Shown here piece after piece: positions 1 through 10,110 of a stretch of DNA of 64,000 bases (its first letter is position 1; the number at the start of each line of letters is the position of its first letter). The position numbers and the translations under genes were made by a program. The DNA is taken from positions 1 through 64,000 of the forward strand of contig VXIS01000119.1 in assembly GCA_008704415.1 (NCBI GenBank). Direction: 5' to 3'. This stretch comes from Sphaerosporella brunnea (lineage: Eukaryota; Ascomycota; Pezizomycetes; Pezizales; Pyronemataceae). The notes under the pieces were generated by a model that searched no databases, had not been told where the DNA came from, and saw nothing but the letters and a program-made list of their open reading frames with translations.

Positions 1-2
1 CC

Positions 3-737
3 GCCCTTTTCGCCTCCGCTAAAACACGCGCGAAGGAATTCTTAACCCTGACCGGCACGGTGCAGAAGTGCGTGACGCTTCTGGAGGCGGAAGAAGCAAC
101 AGTGGAGCAGAGCCTGCTGCGCCCTCACGCTGCCAGCTTCGCAGCCAAGCTCGTGGAGCTCTTCCCCGACGAACTCGAGAAGGGCTTGGGAGAAAAACTC
201 GTGGAAATCTGTCGCCGCGACCCGCAGGCCACTGAGTCCTTCGAGCTCTTGAAGGCTATGGGCCCGTTCGTTGCCACCCGCGGCATAGTCCCCGGAATCC
301 CGCTCTCCCCACCCCTGGAACCCCCGCTCCGCACCCTCGCACACCTTTTCAAGCACGAGCAGGTATATCACGAATATGTAGCTGCTCACCCGGAGCTGTG
401 GGAACTTGTCACTAGCTACGCAGCTACACCCGCACTTGGTGCAGTCGCGCTTGCTGCCCTGCAGCTCATCGAGAATGTGGCTACAGCCGGAGACTGGGGC
501 GTCAGAGAGCTTGTTGGTGCCCCCGGCGTGCTGGGAATGCTGGTGGAGCCGCCGAAACGGTTTTTGGGTGGGGAGGTGGAGGGGTGGAGGGTTCTGAGGC
601 GCCGGTGGGAGGTCGTTGGTGTGGTTGCGGAGAAGGTGGGGGGTAGGTGGGGGGAGAGGTTGAGGGAGAGGTATAGAGCGGGGGTGGTTGAGCGCGGGGC
701 TTGGGAGGGAGGGGAGGTCGCCACTATGGAGATGTAG
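3..737 (+). CDS. HSM3/PSMD5-like proteasome assembly chaperone, 3' part
   Basis: The reading frame is open from the left window edge (frame of position 3) to TAG at 735-737, so the 5' part lies outside the window. The visible 244 residues are mostly alpha-helical, leucine/alanine-rich, ARM-like repeat segments. They end in a basic helix (motif RRRWEVVGVVAEKVG), a layout resembling the C-terminus of the Hsm3/PSMD5 (S5b) family. That family chaperones the Rpt base ATPases during 26S proteasome assembly, and fungal members are often annotated as HSM3 mismatch-repair proteins. The last 70 residues are rich in G, R, W and E, with G-biased third positions. The gene is convergent with the next gene. 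Family assignment rests on pattern memory, not on a search; an unrelated ARM-repeat protein is the alternative. Confidence 0.5.
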   Translation, partial: ALFASAKTRAKEFLTLTGTVQKCVTLLEAEEATVEQSLLRPHAASFAAKLVELFPDELEKGLGEKLVEICRRDPQATESFELLKAMGPFVATRGIVPGIPLSPPLEPPLRTLAHLFKHEQVYHEYVAAHPELWELVTSYAATPALGAVALAALQLIENVATAGDWGVRELVGAPGVLGMLVEPPKRFLGGEVEGWRVLRRRWEVVGVVAEKVGGRWGERLRERYRAGVVERGAWEGGEVATMEM

Positions 738-1840
738 TAGGGTGGGGAGGCAGAGTTGGGCGTTTGTGGCGTCTGTCTTTTTGCTTACGAGCGGTGTTTT
801 TTTGCGCACAAATTGGGCAGACAACTATGGCTTGGTACAAGTCCAAGAACCAAAAACCATCATCCCACGCGTGATCTAGGTACACCGTATCACGCCTACT
901 GTTCCGCAATCCAGCCACTAACAATCGACGGTTTTTGTTTTGTTTTGTTTTGTTTTAAATCATACAGCGTACACGAGGACGTTAGTCCAAGTGCCTCCTA
1001 TCTTGCGAATCGGAGTGAGGCCAAAAGCTTATGACGGACATAAGAAACCTGGTATCCGGACCGTAAAGTGTATTCTCATAGAGAGTGCTTATTCTAAAAG
1101 ACAGAGTGGCTTGGCACGAGTGATCGTTCGTGACGTGGACTTGTGGCGATTGAAAAGTGCCTTGAGTAATATGGTGTTTATTACTTTTTCCGCGTGAGAA
1201 GAGTCTCACCAGCTTTTAATCTTTTTTTTTTCCAAGCGGGTCTTGTACCGTGTTCTTCCTGCCAGTGTGGCGTGCAAACTCGCAAATCTTGTTTTTCGCC
1301 GTCCGACCAATTCTGGCGGCATGATGGTCTGTAAAATTGCAGCGGGGTCACGGAGATCTGTTCTCGGCGGATCTTGGACACGTTGCAAATGCCAGCCAGC
1401 GTCAGCCTTCACGGCGCAATTGTTTTTTCATTTTTTGTGTGGTTACCCCGGCCATTACAATAGTATAAGAATACCCCATACAAAATTTCCGCCATCCTCT
1501 AGAATATTCTTATGGAGAATTTATTCTTATTTCCCCATACAAAATCGACGGGACCAAGGCAACTGTATTCTTATAGGGTTGGTTATTCTTATAAAAAAAA
1601 AATTCTTATAGACAGAAGTAGACTGTATAGTTACAATGAAGGGGCATAGTTTACAGATGAGTCCGCCAGGCTCTAGGTCGGTGTATGTACAAAAATGGGG
1701 GGAAAAAAAAGAAGAAAAGAAGAAAAGAAGAAAAGTCAAGTGAAAAAGTAGAATAGAAAAAAATCACGAGTAGAATGGAAAAATCACAAGTAGAATTGAA
1801 AAAAAAAAGGGGGAAGAACAACAAGTAGAATAGAATACAA
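738..1840. other. Intergenic, convergent gene ends; ATTCTTAT cluster and purine-rich tract
   Basis: No supported gene. Between 1465 and 1612 the octamer ATTCTTAT (or its complement) recurs about six times, with two copies of CCCCATACAAAAT. From 1695 to 1840 the plus strand is almost pure purine, with repeated GAAAA and AAGTAGAAT motifs that lie just past the stop of the minus-strand gene. A TTTTG pentamer run is at 932-956. Confidence 0.6.
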
Positions 1841-2932
1841 TTACAGCGCAGCCGCAAAGGCATCTCTCCTCCGCCTGGCCACCTTTTCCGCTTCGATTTC
1901 AGCGCCCAGCTTCTCCAGCACGCCGGGGCTCTCGACGGCGACGGCCACGCAGCTTTTCTGCCAGCCCAGGGCCTTGCGGCCGGGGGTCCACGGGAACTGC
2001 AGCCGCGCCGCCGCCGCCACCGCCGCCTGGCCGCCGAGGTCCCCGTCCTCCTCGTCAGAGTCGGCGGAGGAGTCGTAGGCGGCGGCTTCGCCGTGCAGAC
2101 GCCGCAGCGCCTCGCCGACGGGCTCGCAGAAGAACCACTTGTTTTCGCGCCTCGGATCGGTGCCGGCGCGGCGCAGGGCGTCCTCGAGCTGCTGCACCCA
2201 CCAGCGCGCGTTGCGGGCGGGCATGCGCAGGACCTCCAGCTCGGCGACCAGCCACGCGGCAAGGTCCTCGAACGAGCCGCTGCCACCTCCACCGTCGTCG
2301 TCGTCTTCGGTGCCGGCGCCGGCGCGCGAGCCGATGATGTCGCAGAGACACTCGTAGACGCCGGCGATCTCGTGGATCCCCCACAGCGTGTAGTGGCGCA
2401 GCAGGAACGCGCGCAGCTTCCGCTTCGCCGCGTCCAGCGGCAGGTGCTTGCGCAGGGCGTGGTAGCGCTGGAGGTAGCGCAGCAGGCCGCGCACGCCGGC
2501 GCCGTACAGCAGCTCCTGGTCCTCGCCGCTCATCAGCTCGCCGGTGGCCGAGGAGAGGAGCGACAGCAGCGCGCGGTGCTCGGGCTGCTGGCCGAGCTGC
2601 TCCTCGCGGATCAGGAAGTGCAGCTGCGGCAGCTCCGCCAGGAGCTGTGCCGATGCGCGAGAGGCGCTGACGGCTGCCGCTGCCGCTGCTTCGGCTTCTT
2701 CGCGCGTCGCGAACGCCGGCTGCGTCAGGTCTGGGATGTACCCGAATTGCGTGTACAGGCAGTTGAGCACCACGTCCGTGATGTTGGCGGTCAGGAAGTG
2801 GTGGAAGGACGACGAGGACATCGCGAAGTCGAGCAGCGCGCTGGAACACATGTGGCTGGCCATTGAGAGCTGCGAGGAGGGGGAGAGGTGGGTGAAGCTG
2901 AAGGGGGGCGGGGGCGGGGTTGACGAGGACAT
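1841..2932 (-). CDS. Hypothetical protein, 363 aa, alanine/arginine-rich, single exon
   Basis: An intact 363-residue frame on the minus strand with very high GC at third positions. I chose the ATG at 2932 because a TATA-like ATATATCTTATAT lies about 65-80 nt upstream; an internal ATG near 2863 (MASHM) is an alternative. The N-terminus is low-complexity (SSSTPPPPP), followed by helical segments (FHHFLTANITDVVLNCLY, RALLSLLSSATGELM, LRAFLLRHYTLWGIHEI), an acidic D/G loop at about residues 208-217 and a second acidic stretch (DSSADSDEEDGD) before a basic C-terminus. It has no signal peptide or membrane segment. I do not recognise the family. It is divergent from the DUF3445 gene, with about 1.15 kb between the two starts. 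GC-rich shadow frames of similar length on both strands were discarded. Confidence 0.65.
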   Translation of the reverse strand: MSSSTPPPPPFSFTHLSPSSQLSMASHMCSSALLDFAMSSSSFHHFLTANITDVVLNCLYTQFGYIPDLTQPAFATREEAEAAAAAAVSASRASAQLLAELPQLHFLIREEQLGQQPEHRALLSLLSSATGELMSGEDQELLYGAGVRGLLRYLQRYHALRKHLPLDAAKRKLRAFLLRHYTLWGIHEIAGVYECLCDIIGSRAGAGTEDDDDGGGGSGSFEDLAAWLVAELEVLRMPARNARWWVQQLEDALRRAGTDPRRENKWFFCEPVGEALRRLHGEAAAYDSSADSDEEDGDLGGQAAVAAAARLQFPWTPGRKALGWQKSCVAVAVESPGVLEKLGAEIEAEKVARRRRDAFAAAL

Positions 2933-2990
2933 TGTGGTTGGAGATGTTGTGAGGAGGAGGAGGAGGGGGTGGGGGGGGGGGAAGTAAGTG

Positions 2991-3012
2991 TGGGATATAA
3001 GATATATACTTG
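2991..3012 (-). promoter_or_regulatory. TATA-like core promoter of the 1841-2932 gene
   Basis: The plus-strand string GGATATAAGATATATACT reads as ATATATCTTATA on the minus strand, 60-80 nt upstream of the chosen ATG. It is the only AT-rich patch in a GC-rich neighbourhood. Confidence 0.4.
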
Positions 3013-3023
3013 AAAGGACCTAC

Positions 3024-3044
3024 ACACCACCACCACCACCACCA
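3024..3044. repeat. (CAC)n microsatellite
   Basis: About seven CAC units just upstream of the promoter of the minus-strand gene. A second trinucleotide run lies at 3591-3617 in the same divergent intergenic region. Confidence 0.9.
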
Positions 3045-3590
3045 TCCTGATAAGACGCTGAACCCTTTTGCTTGCCACTCCGCACCGCCCGTCCGAGCTT
3101 CTCGTGAGCGGACATTGCAACAATCCGCGGAGGACGTCAAAGCTTAAGTGCAATTGCGTGGTTTTTTTTGGGTTGGCCGCGGGTGACGTGAGGCGAAAGG
3201 TGGGGTTTGTTTGGACGGTCATGACTGATGATGACAGACGCCGAGTGCTAGCGTCATGCCGGTTGCGGGATCCGAGAACGCTCGCTCGCCGCGGCTCGCC
3301 TCCGCAGCCGGCCGGATGATTAATTCGCCAGCACCAGACAAGTCTCCGGGCGCGTTGCCGACAACCCTGCCGTCGAACCGCCGCTCCCGAGCAGCCGAGA
3401 CACTCGCCTCGCTCGGTCTGGACGCCCCAAGCCTATCGCACGCCATCAGATAGCCAACCCTACCGCCAGCAGCATGTGGTCGCCACACCCCTAGCCCTCG
3501 CCCGGAAATCAGCGCCTGAACGGGTGGGCGGTGGCAGGCAGCGTGATTGGCCGGGAAGTTCTTTCCCGTTTTGTCACCGATATCGATGTC

Positions 3591-3617
3591 AACCACCACC
3601 ACCACCACCACCACCAC
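3591..3617. repeat. (CCA)n microsatellite
   Basis: About nine CCA units within the divergent upstream region between the two genes at 2932 and 4086. Confidence 0.9.
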
Positions 3618-4085
3618 ACACACCGCACATCTCGATAGCGATGCGCTGTGCCGGGACGGGACATGTTTTCCTTTGAGAATCCAATCGAATGGGAGGAGGC
3701 AAAGGCCGCCGTCGTAACTACTTACGTCTGCTGGCCCGTGCAGACTGAATGCCGAGTGAGACATCGAGCAACGGCCGCTGTTCTATCCGCACGTGCGGCG
3801 GCGCCATATCTGCACTTGGCTGATGCGCAGGCTGGATATGTGGAGGCTGCATGTCTGCCGCTGCTGGATGGATCTGCTTTGCCTTTTTCTTCTGCTGGCA
3901 TACATACCGAGTATTTATTGCCGTGGCCGACTGCACAACTTCACTCCGTCGACGAAACCTTTGGAAGGAACATCGAAGTGCACAAACCTATTATTCCGCA
4001 CCGAAGACCTCTTTCAACGCCAAAGAGTGAACGTTATATCTACCGCCCCCTCCCCCCCTCTCCGCGAATCCACCCTCTATCCGCC

Positions 4086-5471
4086 ATGCTCTCAACACCA
4101 ATACCGAGTCCGCTGACCGCACTGGTCTCAAATCCGCTCTATCTCTGGCTGGGGGTGCTTCTGATTCTACTCTCAGCCGTCCGCCTTCTCCTTCCGCTGC
4201 GAAAACCGAAGGGTCGAGATGCCGCCGGCACACCACCACGCTCCATATCCCCCAAACCCCGCGAGAAGGACCACCCCAACACATCCCGCACGGCCGCCGA
4301 AATCGCCGCCTTCGGGCGCTTCCCAGACTATGCCAAACTGTCCGGAGTCCCGCTCCCAAAGCCGTATCCCGAATTCGATATCCACAAAGCGTTGCCGCGG
4401 CCGTACCGGCCGTTCCGGTGGGCATATCACCAGACCATGTGTGCGTTTCTCCGCTACTCCTCCTGCCATCTCGCGCTAACGCTGCTCTCCACAGCTTTCA
4501 AAAAGCTCGAACCCGACTGGTGGCTCGAACTCGAGAACACCTACATCAGCCGGATCGCGCAACGCAAAGCTCTGTTCGCCCAGCACGGCTCAAACGTGCT
4601 GCAAGCGCTTCCAGGCTCGGAGGCGGCGTGCACGGAGCTGATGGAGATGGCGCTGCAGTTCCTAGTGACGCGGTACCCGCACTATTTCACTCTCACCCAG
4701 TCCTCCACCAACGCCTCCGAAATCTTGACCAACAAAATCCTCCAAAAGTCCTTCTCGATCCGCGATCACCACCCTTTGCACGTGCTGCTGGAAAACATCC
4801 CCGAGGACTTCGCCATCACGCTCCCCAGCCCCACCACCACCGGCGACTACGTCTTCGTCGCCGGCGTCATCTGCAGCTCTCTCGGCTGGAACCTGGCGAC
4901 CAAAATCGGCAAGACCCTGAGCCAAATCCACGCCCCGGTCCCGGACTACGCCGAGAAGATGAGCAAGAGCATGGACCGCTTCTTTAGCAAGCTCCCGTGC
5001 AACGCGCCGATCCAGCGCGGCTCGTGGGGGCTCGAACACGGCCAGCCACTGTACATGCCGGCCGACGACGACGACGCGCACACGCACCTCCGCGGCGGCG
5101 GCGTCCAGGACCCGCTGTTGAAGCCGGAAGACGTGTTCCTCCGCGTGGACTGGCAGACGCTGCGGCGCATCCCGCTCTCGGGCGCCGTGGTGTTCAACTT
5201 CAAGGCGCTGTTCACGCGCTTGGACGAGTTTCGAGACGAACCGGGCGTGCCCGCGCTCGTGCTCGAGATCCTGGAGCAGGGCAAGCGCAGCTTGATGCTG
5301 TACAAGGGCACGTGGCACGTGGAGCACGTAGCCGTCCCCGCGCTGAGGGCGTGGAAGGAGGAGCAGCTCGCGAAAGGGCTGGTGCAGGCCGGGTGCGAGG
5401 TTGCGACGTTGGAGGCGTATCCGTGGTTTGACGGGTGGAGGGGGAAGTGGACCAGCCAGCAGGGGTTTTAG
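4086..5471 (+). CDS. DUF3445 / heme-dependent oxidative N-demethylase-like protein, membrane-anchored
   Basis: A 461-residue protein in one exon. The frame is open upstream to 3648, but I place the start at the ATG at 4086: it follows a TATA-like GTTATATC at about 4031 and gives a sensible N-terminus, whereas the upstream residues look like untranslated DNA. Residues about 17-37 form one hydrophobic membrane anchor (YLWLGVLLILLSAVRLLLPL), followed by a proline-rich linker. The body carries the family hallmark DWQTLRRIPLSGAVVFNFKALF and the C-terminal KGTWHVEHVAVPALRAWKE, typical of PF11927 (HODM alpha-like, DUF3445). Bacterial relatives bind heme and oxidatively N-demethylate small amines; the fungal substrate is unknown. 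Length fits fungal members with an N-terminal anchor. Confidence 0.85.
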   Translation: MLSTPIPSPLTALVSNPLYLWLGVLLILLSAVRLLLPLRKPKGRDAAGTPPRSISPKPREKDHPNTSRTAAEIAAFGRFPDYAKLSGVPLPKPYPEFDIHKALPRPYRPFRWAYHQTMCAFLRYSSCHLALTLLSTAFKKLEPDWWLELENTYISRIAQRKALFAQHGSNVLQALPGSEAACTELMEMALQFLVTRYPHYFTLTQSSTNASEILTNKILQKSFSIRDHHPLHVLLENIPEDFAITLPSPTTTGDYVFVAGVICSSLGWNLATKIGKTLSQIHAPVPDYAEKMSKSMDRFFSKLPCNAPIQRGSWGLEHGQPLYMPADDDDAHTHLRGGGVQDPLLKPEDVFLRVDWQTLRRIPLSGAVVFNFKALFTRLDEFRDEPGVPALVLEILEQGKRSLMLYKGTWHVEHVAVPALRAWKEEQLAKGLVQAGCEVATLEAYPWFDGWRGKWTSQQGF

Positions 5472-6747
5472 AGTGCTCAGCCGTTGTTGTTGTGTGAGCA
5501 TGCAGATGTGTTGATTGAATTTTTAGTTTTTTTTTTACTTCGTAAATCCCATCTGGCTGGCATAGCTATGGACACACCCCCGGCTGTTGATGTCTTGTGC
5601 CTCCACCTGCTCCACATCTGCGCGTGTGGGGCGGTGGCGTCAGCCGGATTCACTGCATCCAAATGGTATGCGGGGGGGGGGGGGCTTTCGGGACAATCTC
5701 GAGTGATGATCCATGCCCGCGGCCGTGTGGGGGCGGGTTATTTCAGCTTTGCCGGGAAATAGTCTCTGGAGTCAGGAGAATCTTTGAGATGAAGGTCGAG
5801 TATGTGTGTGTGTGTGTTTACCAGTCGACATCAGCAGTCATCATCCTCAAAATGCCACCCTCCCACCTCTGGGCTGTCTCGCCTGGATGGTGTTGACGGC
5901 TTTGGCTTTTTAGCTTTTCTCGCTCAAGCCGCTTGTCGTCTTCCTGAACAGCGCTCAAGGTTTGTTGTGGGGAAATCACTGGAGGGACCTTCTTTTCGCT
6001 TTTCGCTTTTTGGCTTCCTTGTTCCCCCGCGCTGTGTATAGCGAAATTTTACACCATGCTCCTCCCCATGTTTATGTGTGTTCTATCCTGCCGAGCAAAA
6101 CATCCTGGCGGCCAACTGGCCGGCAGGCAAACACTCTCCTGCGCAGGCTGGCCGGCTGAGCAAATGGGCTGTTTGCTGGCAGATCGGCAGTCACTCGGCT
6201 CCAGACTTTTTTTTTTTTTTTTTTTTCTTTCTTTCTTTCTTTCAACATCCGTGCATCCCGTACGCATATATATACACCAACGCCCTGCGTTCGTGAAGGT
6301 TTCCTACCAGTGAAGTGACTCGCTTCAGTTCCGCGCAAACTGATAATGGAAAAGCCGGAAGGTGTTGGACATGTATAGTTGGCAGAAATCTCGTGCCTGA
6401 GTTTGGATTGAACATTTACCGTGTTGTTAATTAAAACTTAACGATTTTTGTTTCCTAGTTGTCGAGGTTTGTAGAGTACTTACTAGAGTAGAGTACAATA
6501 AAGACATGGGGCTTGTTACCGGGAGTTGATTAATGGGAGGATATATATTGTACTGTGTAGCTTTTGTTACCGTTCGTACATCCATGTAATCGTCCAAGTG
6601 ATCGCTTGTGACACAACCAAGCCCGGCGGCTAGCCGATGCGTGTGTGCGCCTTGCGTGTCAGCCAAGGACAGAACCGCGCGCTGCATAACCTGTTGTTGA
6701 GTATTTACAAGATATAGTAGATGTTTCGTCGTGGATGGATCCATGTA
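5472..6747. other. Intergenic with one copy of a dispersed repeat and low-complexity tracts
   Basis: No supported gene. It includes a G-run at 5671-5682, a TG run at about 5803-5815, the dispersed repeat described separately at 5782-6030, and a poly-T followed by CTTT repeats at 6207-6242. Confidence 0.6.
5782..6030 (+). repeat. Dispersed repeat R1, copy a
   Basis: This segment matches the reverse complement of 9815-10110. Shared strings include GAAGGTCGAGTATGTG-like text, CCAGTCGACATCA, CATCATCCTCAAAATGC, CGCCTGGATGGTGTTGA and GGCTTTGGCTTTTT. The two copies are inverted relative to each other and differ by the length of a GCTTTTTG octamer run, one to two units here. No coding capacity or TIRs are evident. 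Confidence 0.75.
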
Positions 6748-7113
6748 CCGTAAAAACTCACTTATAAGAGACCCCCCTATTTTTGGACTAGCGTAATATA
6801 GGGCGCGCTAGTCCGTACGCGCGCTAGCACGGCTTGGCACGTCAACGTCATGTCTAAGGTGCCCAAAGAGGGATCGCGATGCATAGCACACCGCACAGGG
6901 TGGCTGGGAGGCTGGAAGGCACTGGCAGTAGATAGCAAGCACCTGAACTCCATCTCTCTCACCAGAATGACTTTGATACCCTCCGTTTTGCTGTCGCTCT
7001 GTTTTCGACCCCACACCGAAACTTATGTTGGTCCATTACCAAAGCGGTTAGCGCATCTCTGAAACGACGCTGGTCCAAAAAGAGAGGGGTCTCTTATAAG
7101 TGAGTTTTTACGG
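6748..7113. mobile_element. MITE with about 49-bp terminal inverted repeats and TA target duplication
   Basis: The left end CCGTAAAAACTCACTTATAA continues through AGAGACCCC...TTTTTGGACTAGCGT. It is matched almost perfectly, in reverse complement, by the right end at 7065-7113. The dinucleotide TA flanks both ends (6746-6747 and 7114-7115), as expected for Tc1/mariner/pogo-type transposition. The 366-bp body has no meaningful frame, so it is non-autonomous. The high TIR identity suggests recent insertion. Confidence 0.88.
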
Positions 7114-7855
7114 TACTAGTGCACACTCCGATTGTTACTGCGCATGGCGATAACTATGTAGATAGCAGGCCCGGTTAATTGTGGGGGTCTGTCAGGCCGG
7201 CCGGCTCAGAGCTCGGCAATCGAACATCGTCAACGTCGACGTTGAGTTCTGACTAACCTCACTCAACCCAGCCACCTCCCTGTTCCGTGCGCAGCCGCCA
7301 AGCGAAATGATCGGCAGCGACATGGATCGCTAAAATGTTCCGCAATGGGACGGGCGGAGGCGTTGGTCGCACAAAGCTCGTATCTGGGTACATAGCAAAA
7401 AAAACAAACAAAAATCTTCAGAGGCCGCTTGCTTTTTGCTTGGACGGGCGGCTGTGGCTTTGGGTGATGGTGGCCGGAATTCCCGGTGGCCACGGACTTG
7501 TCCGTCGCGCTGGGGGGAATCAGCTCATAACGGAGATATGCATAGAAAGCAGTTATAACGCAGTTATGTGGTCCCTTACTGCTCAGATATTAACCCTGTT
7601 TGTTACACCGCCGCGCCCGCCTCCAAGTGGGACGGACATTAATAGCCTTCAGGGTGCGGAACCAGCCAGGGCTTGCAATTTGCTGCGCACGCGTTAACAG
7701 CGAACTCATGACACACACACAGCAATCCCCTCCCGCATAGCCGTGGAATACAAAAGGCTGAGTATGTCCGCCGACCTCTCAATTTTTTTGGCATTTCACC
7801 TCTCCCGATCCGACAAAAACAAAAAAAAAGCAAACCGTTACAACCCACCGCAGCA
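7114..7855. other. Upstream region of the MARVEL-type gene
   Basis: No supported gene. The plus-strand ORF here (7335-7697) has no recognisable composition. The last 150 bases are pyrimidine- and A-rich and probably hold the promoter and leader of the gene starting at 7856. Confidence 0.5.
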
Positions 7856-8800
7856 ATGATGGCCCAAGATCAACGCTGGCCATTTATCCCCTTCGTCGCC
7901 GTGCGAGGCGTGCAGTTTATCTTCTCGGTAATCATCTTGGGGTTGACGGCGTATCTATGTTCGTTTGGAGGAGATATTTGGTATGCTTCCCCCACAGTGA
8001 GAGTTGTTGAAAGTAGATGGCGGGATGGAGAGGGAGGCTGACGAAACGGTAAAAAAATAAAAAAATAGGTGGGCCGCACTCGGCCTCTTCATCGCAATCA
8101 TAATCTTCCTCTGGATGGTCGCCAACTTTGTGCTCTACTTCATGTGTCTCCTGCTCCCGCTCGCGGTCGTAATCGTCGACGCCTTCTGCTTCCTCTTCCT
8201 CCTGATCGCCATGGCCGGCACCGCCAGCTCAAACTACCTCAGCGTCGACTGCGCGTACTGGAAATACACCGATTTCTACTCACCGTGCAGCGTCGTCAAA
8301 GCCGCATTTGCATTTGAGTTGCTCGGGATGTGCGTTCCCCTCCTCCCTCTCTCTCTCTCTCGGAAAAAAAAAAGACCAAAGCCAAAACTGACACCTGTGG
8401 TAGGTTCCTCTTCATCGCCTCCCTCGTCTTCGCCTCCATAACCCTCCACAAAACCCGCAAAGACCTGCGCGGAAAAAAATACAACGCCGGCCTCCCCTTT
8501 GTATCCGGCGGCACTGCAGAAGACCAGCAGCAGTACTATCAGCAGGGCGCCCCAATGGAACAATTGCCCCCCGCGCAGCCGCAACAACAACAACAACAGA
8601 TTTACCCCCAGCAGCAGCCGCCGCAGCAGATGCAGTATGTCCAGGGCCAAACTTACGAAGGCTTCGTCAGCCCCGCCACCAGTCCCGCGCCGCAGTCCAT
8701 CGGCGGGTACGCACCCCCACCGGCAGCACTACAACCGCCCCAGCACGCGCACCAGCCGCCGCACGGCGCGGCGGAGATGCCCGTATATACGCAGGCTTAG
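7856..8800 (+). CDS. MARVEL-like four-helix membrane protein with Q/P-rich tail, 3 exons
   Basis: Exons reconstructed as 7856-7980, 8069-8329 and 8404-8800. The introns (88 and 74 bp) have donors GTATGC and GTGCGT, acceptors TAG, and a branch-like CTGAC at about 8387-8391; phases agree (2 and 2). The spliced product is about 260 residues. It has four hydrophobic segments: VQFIFSVIILGLTAYL, a second in exon 2 starting GLFIAIIIFLWMVANFVLY, a third (LLLPLAVVIVDAFCFLFLLI), and FLFIASLVFASITL in exon 3, with a Cys pair (DCAYW, SPCSVV) in the loop before the last helix. This matches the fungal MARVEL-domain layout (eisosome/Nce102-like or septation-associated). The cytosolic tail is about 120 residues, with poly-Q and PP motifs and a C-terminal VYTQA. 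The start ATG also offers MM at residues 1-2. Confidence 0.8.
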
Positions 8801-9814
8801 CAGGGCGGTTAGAGGAGTGGAGGAGGAGGCAGTTAATTGGGGTTTGGAGGGGGGGTGGATTTTTTTTTTATTGTGATTAATTTTTCTTTTTTGCATGTCG
8901 GCTTGCATTGGAATGTAACGAAACTGTCAGTAATTTCCAAATTGATGCCTCTGCCGGCGCGCCGTGGGCTGGCTGAGTCGGCCCCGCCGTAGCTAGGAGG
9001 AGTCCGGGTGGTAGGAGTTCGCGTGGATGGAGCGCCGCGCGGCGCTGGAGGGTATATATCACCCGCCGGTGGCCGAGGCGGTGGTGAGACATCGCCGCTG
9101 TTATTTCCCCACCCACCTCGTCAACAGGGGCTCCCGTCCCCAGTAGCTCTCCGGAGACTGGGGAGAGCAGCACAGCGTTGGGCTAAGCAGCCGCCCGCCG
9201 GTTCGGCGTTGCGTCCAGGGCAAACCACCAGTGGGAACATGTGGGAGGAGCAGAGGAGAAGGAGGTCTTAGGGATTAGGTAAGCAGGATATGCAGTTATG
9301 GTCGACGGATAGCTCCGGTACTGTTCAGGGAGGTACTCCACCCATCACTCGGTTGTCCTAGACACACTGGTGATGATCTCATCTCATCCAAGCAAGCTGT
9401 CAAACAACCGAGGGCTGGGCACGGGAAGTAAGCGTTTATAAAACAATATCTGTGCCAGCGAAGGTGGGGAAAAAGGCAGACTGCCCGACTACAGGAATGT
9501 TTTGACTTCATAATAACCCACCAGGTAGTTCAGGGGAGGGAGGGCCTCGGGTTGTGGGATTCTTGATCTCCAAACATGTACACTTGAATAATGCAGATAT
9601 CGAGCAACGAAGTTTAGGATTGTTATAACATAACATAACAAAACTTCAGAGAGGCGCACAGTGCTGGACCTGAAGTTCGTACGCGTCGCAAGAACAAGCT
9701 CTGACAAGTGAACAGTAGACGAAGAAGCAATCCTCCCCTCGGCAACGGGCGCACAAAAGCCGATCAAGAAAGTATAAAGCAGCGAAAAGAAGACCCCTCC
9801 CCCACATGTACATG
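8801..9814. other. Intergenic; transition from genic to repeat-rich DNA
   Basis: No supported gene. The ORFs at 8877-9271 are GC-rich shadows on both strands without domain content. From here rightwards, long intact conserved genes become rare. Confidence 0.5.
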
Positions 9815-10110
9815 TGGATCACACCTCCCGAACCACCCTGCGGAGCAACAAGTAAGGCTTCCGATCGAAGGTATGAAGGGTTGACAACAAACCCTGAACG
9901 CAGTTCAGGAAGGCGACAAGCGCCTTGAACGAAAAGCCAAAAAGCCAAAAAGCCAAAAAGCCAAAAAGCCAAAAAGCCAAAAAGCCAAAAAGCCAAAAAG
10001 CCAAAGCCATCAACACCATCCAGGCGAGCCCAGAGGTAGGGTAGCATTTTGAGGATGATGACTGATGATGTCGACTGGTAAACACACTCGACCTTCGCCT
10101 CGAAATTATG
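9815..10110 (-). repeat. Dispersed repeat R1, copy b (inverted) with octamer expansion
   Basis: Reverse complement of the repeat at 5782-6030, including CCAGTCGACATCATCAG, CATCCTCAAAATGCTACC and CGCCTGGATGGTGTTGATGG. It contains the AAAAAGCC octamer array at 9932-10008 that is nearly absent from the other copy. Confidence 0.75.
9932..10008. repeat. Octamer tandem array (AAAAAGCC)n
   Basis: Nine to ten perfect 8-bp units. Because 8 is not a multiple of 3 the array encodes a 24-bp-period peptide (FLAFWLFG) in minus frames. This is a repeat artefact, not a gene. Confidence 0.92.

Noticed and set aside
2093..2866. 257-codon plus frame opposite the 1841-2932 gene
   Set aside because: Antisense shadow of a GC-rich gene, with no promoter or domain.
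2055..3140. 361-codon minus frame rich in R, P and A
   Set aside because: It overlaps the better gene at 1841-2932 in another frame. Its composition is that of a GC-rich shadow and its N-terminal part translates a CAC microsatellite.
3648..4085. N-terminal extension of the DUF3445 frame
   Set aside because: In-frame but upstream of the TATA-like element and without family resemblance. The ATG at 4086 gives a normal membrane-anchored start.
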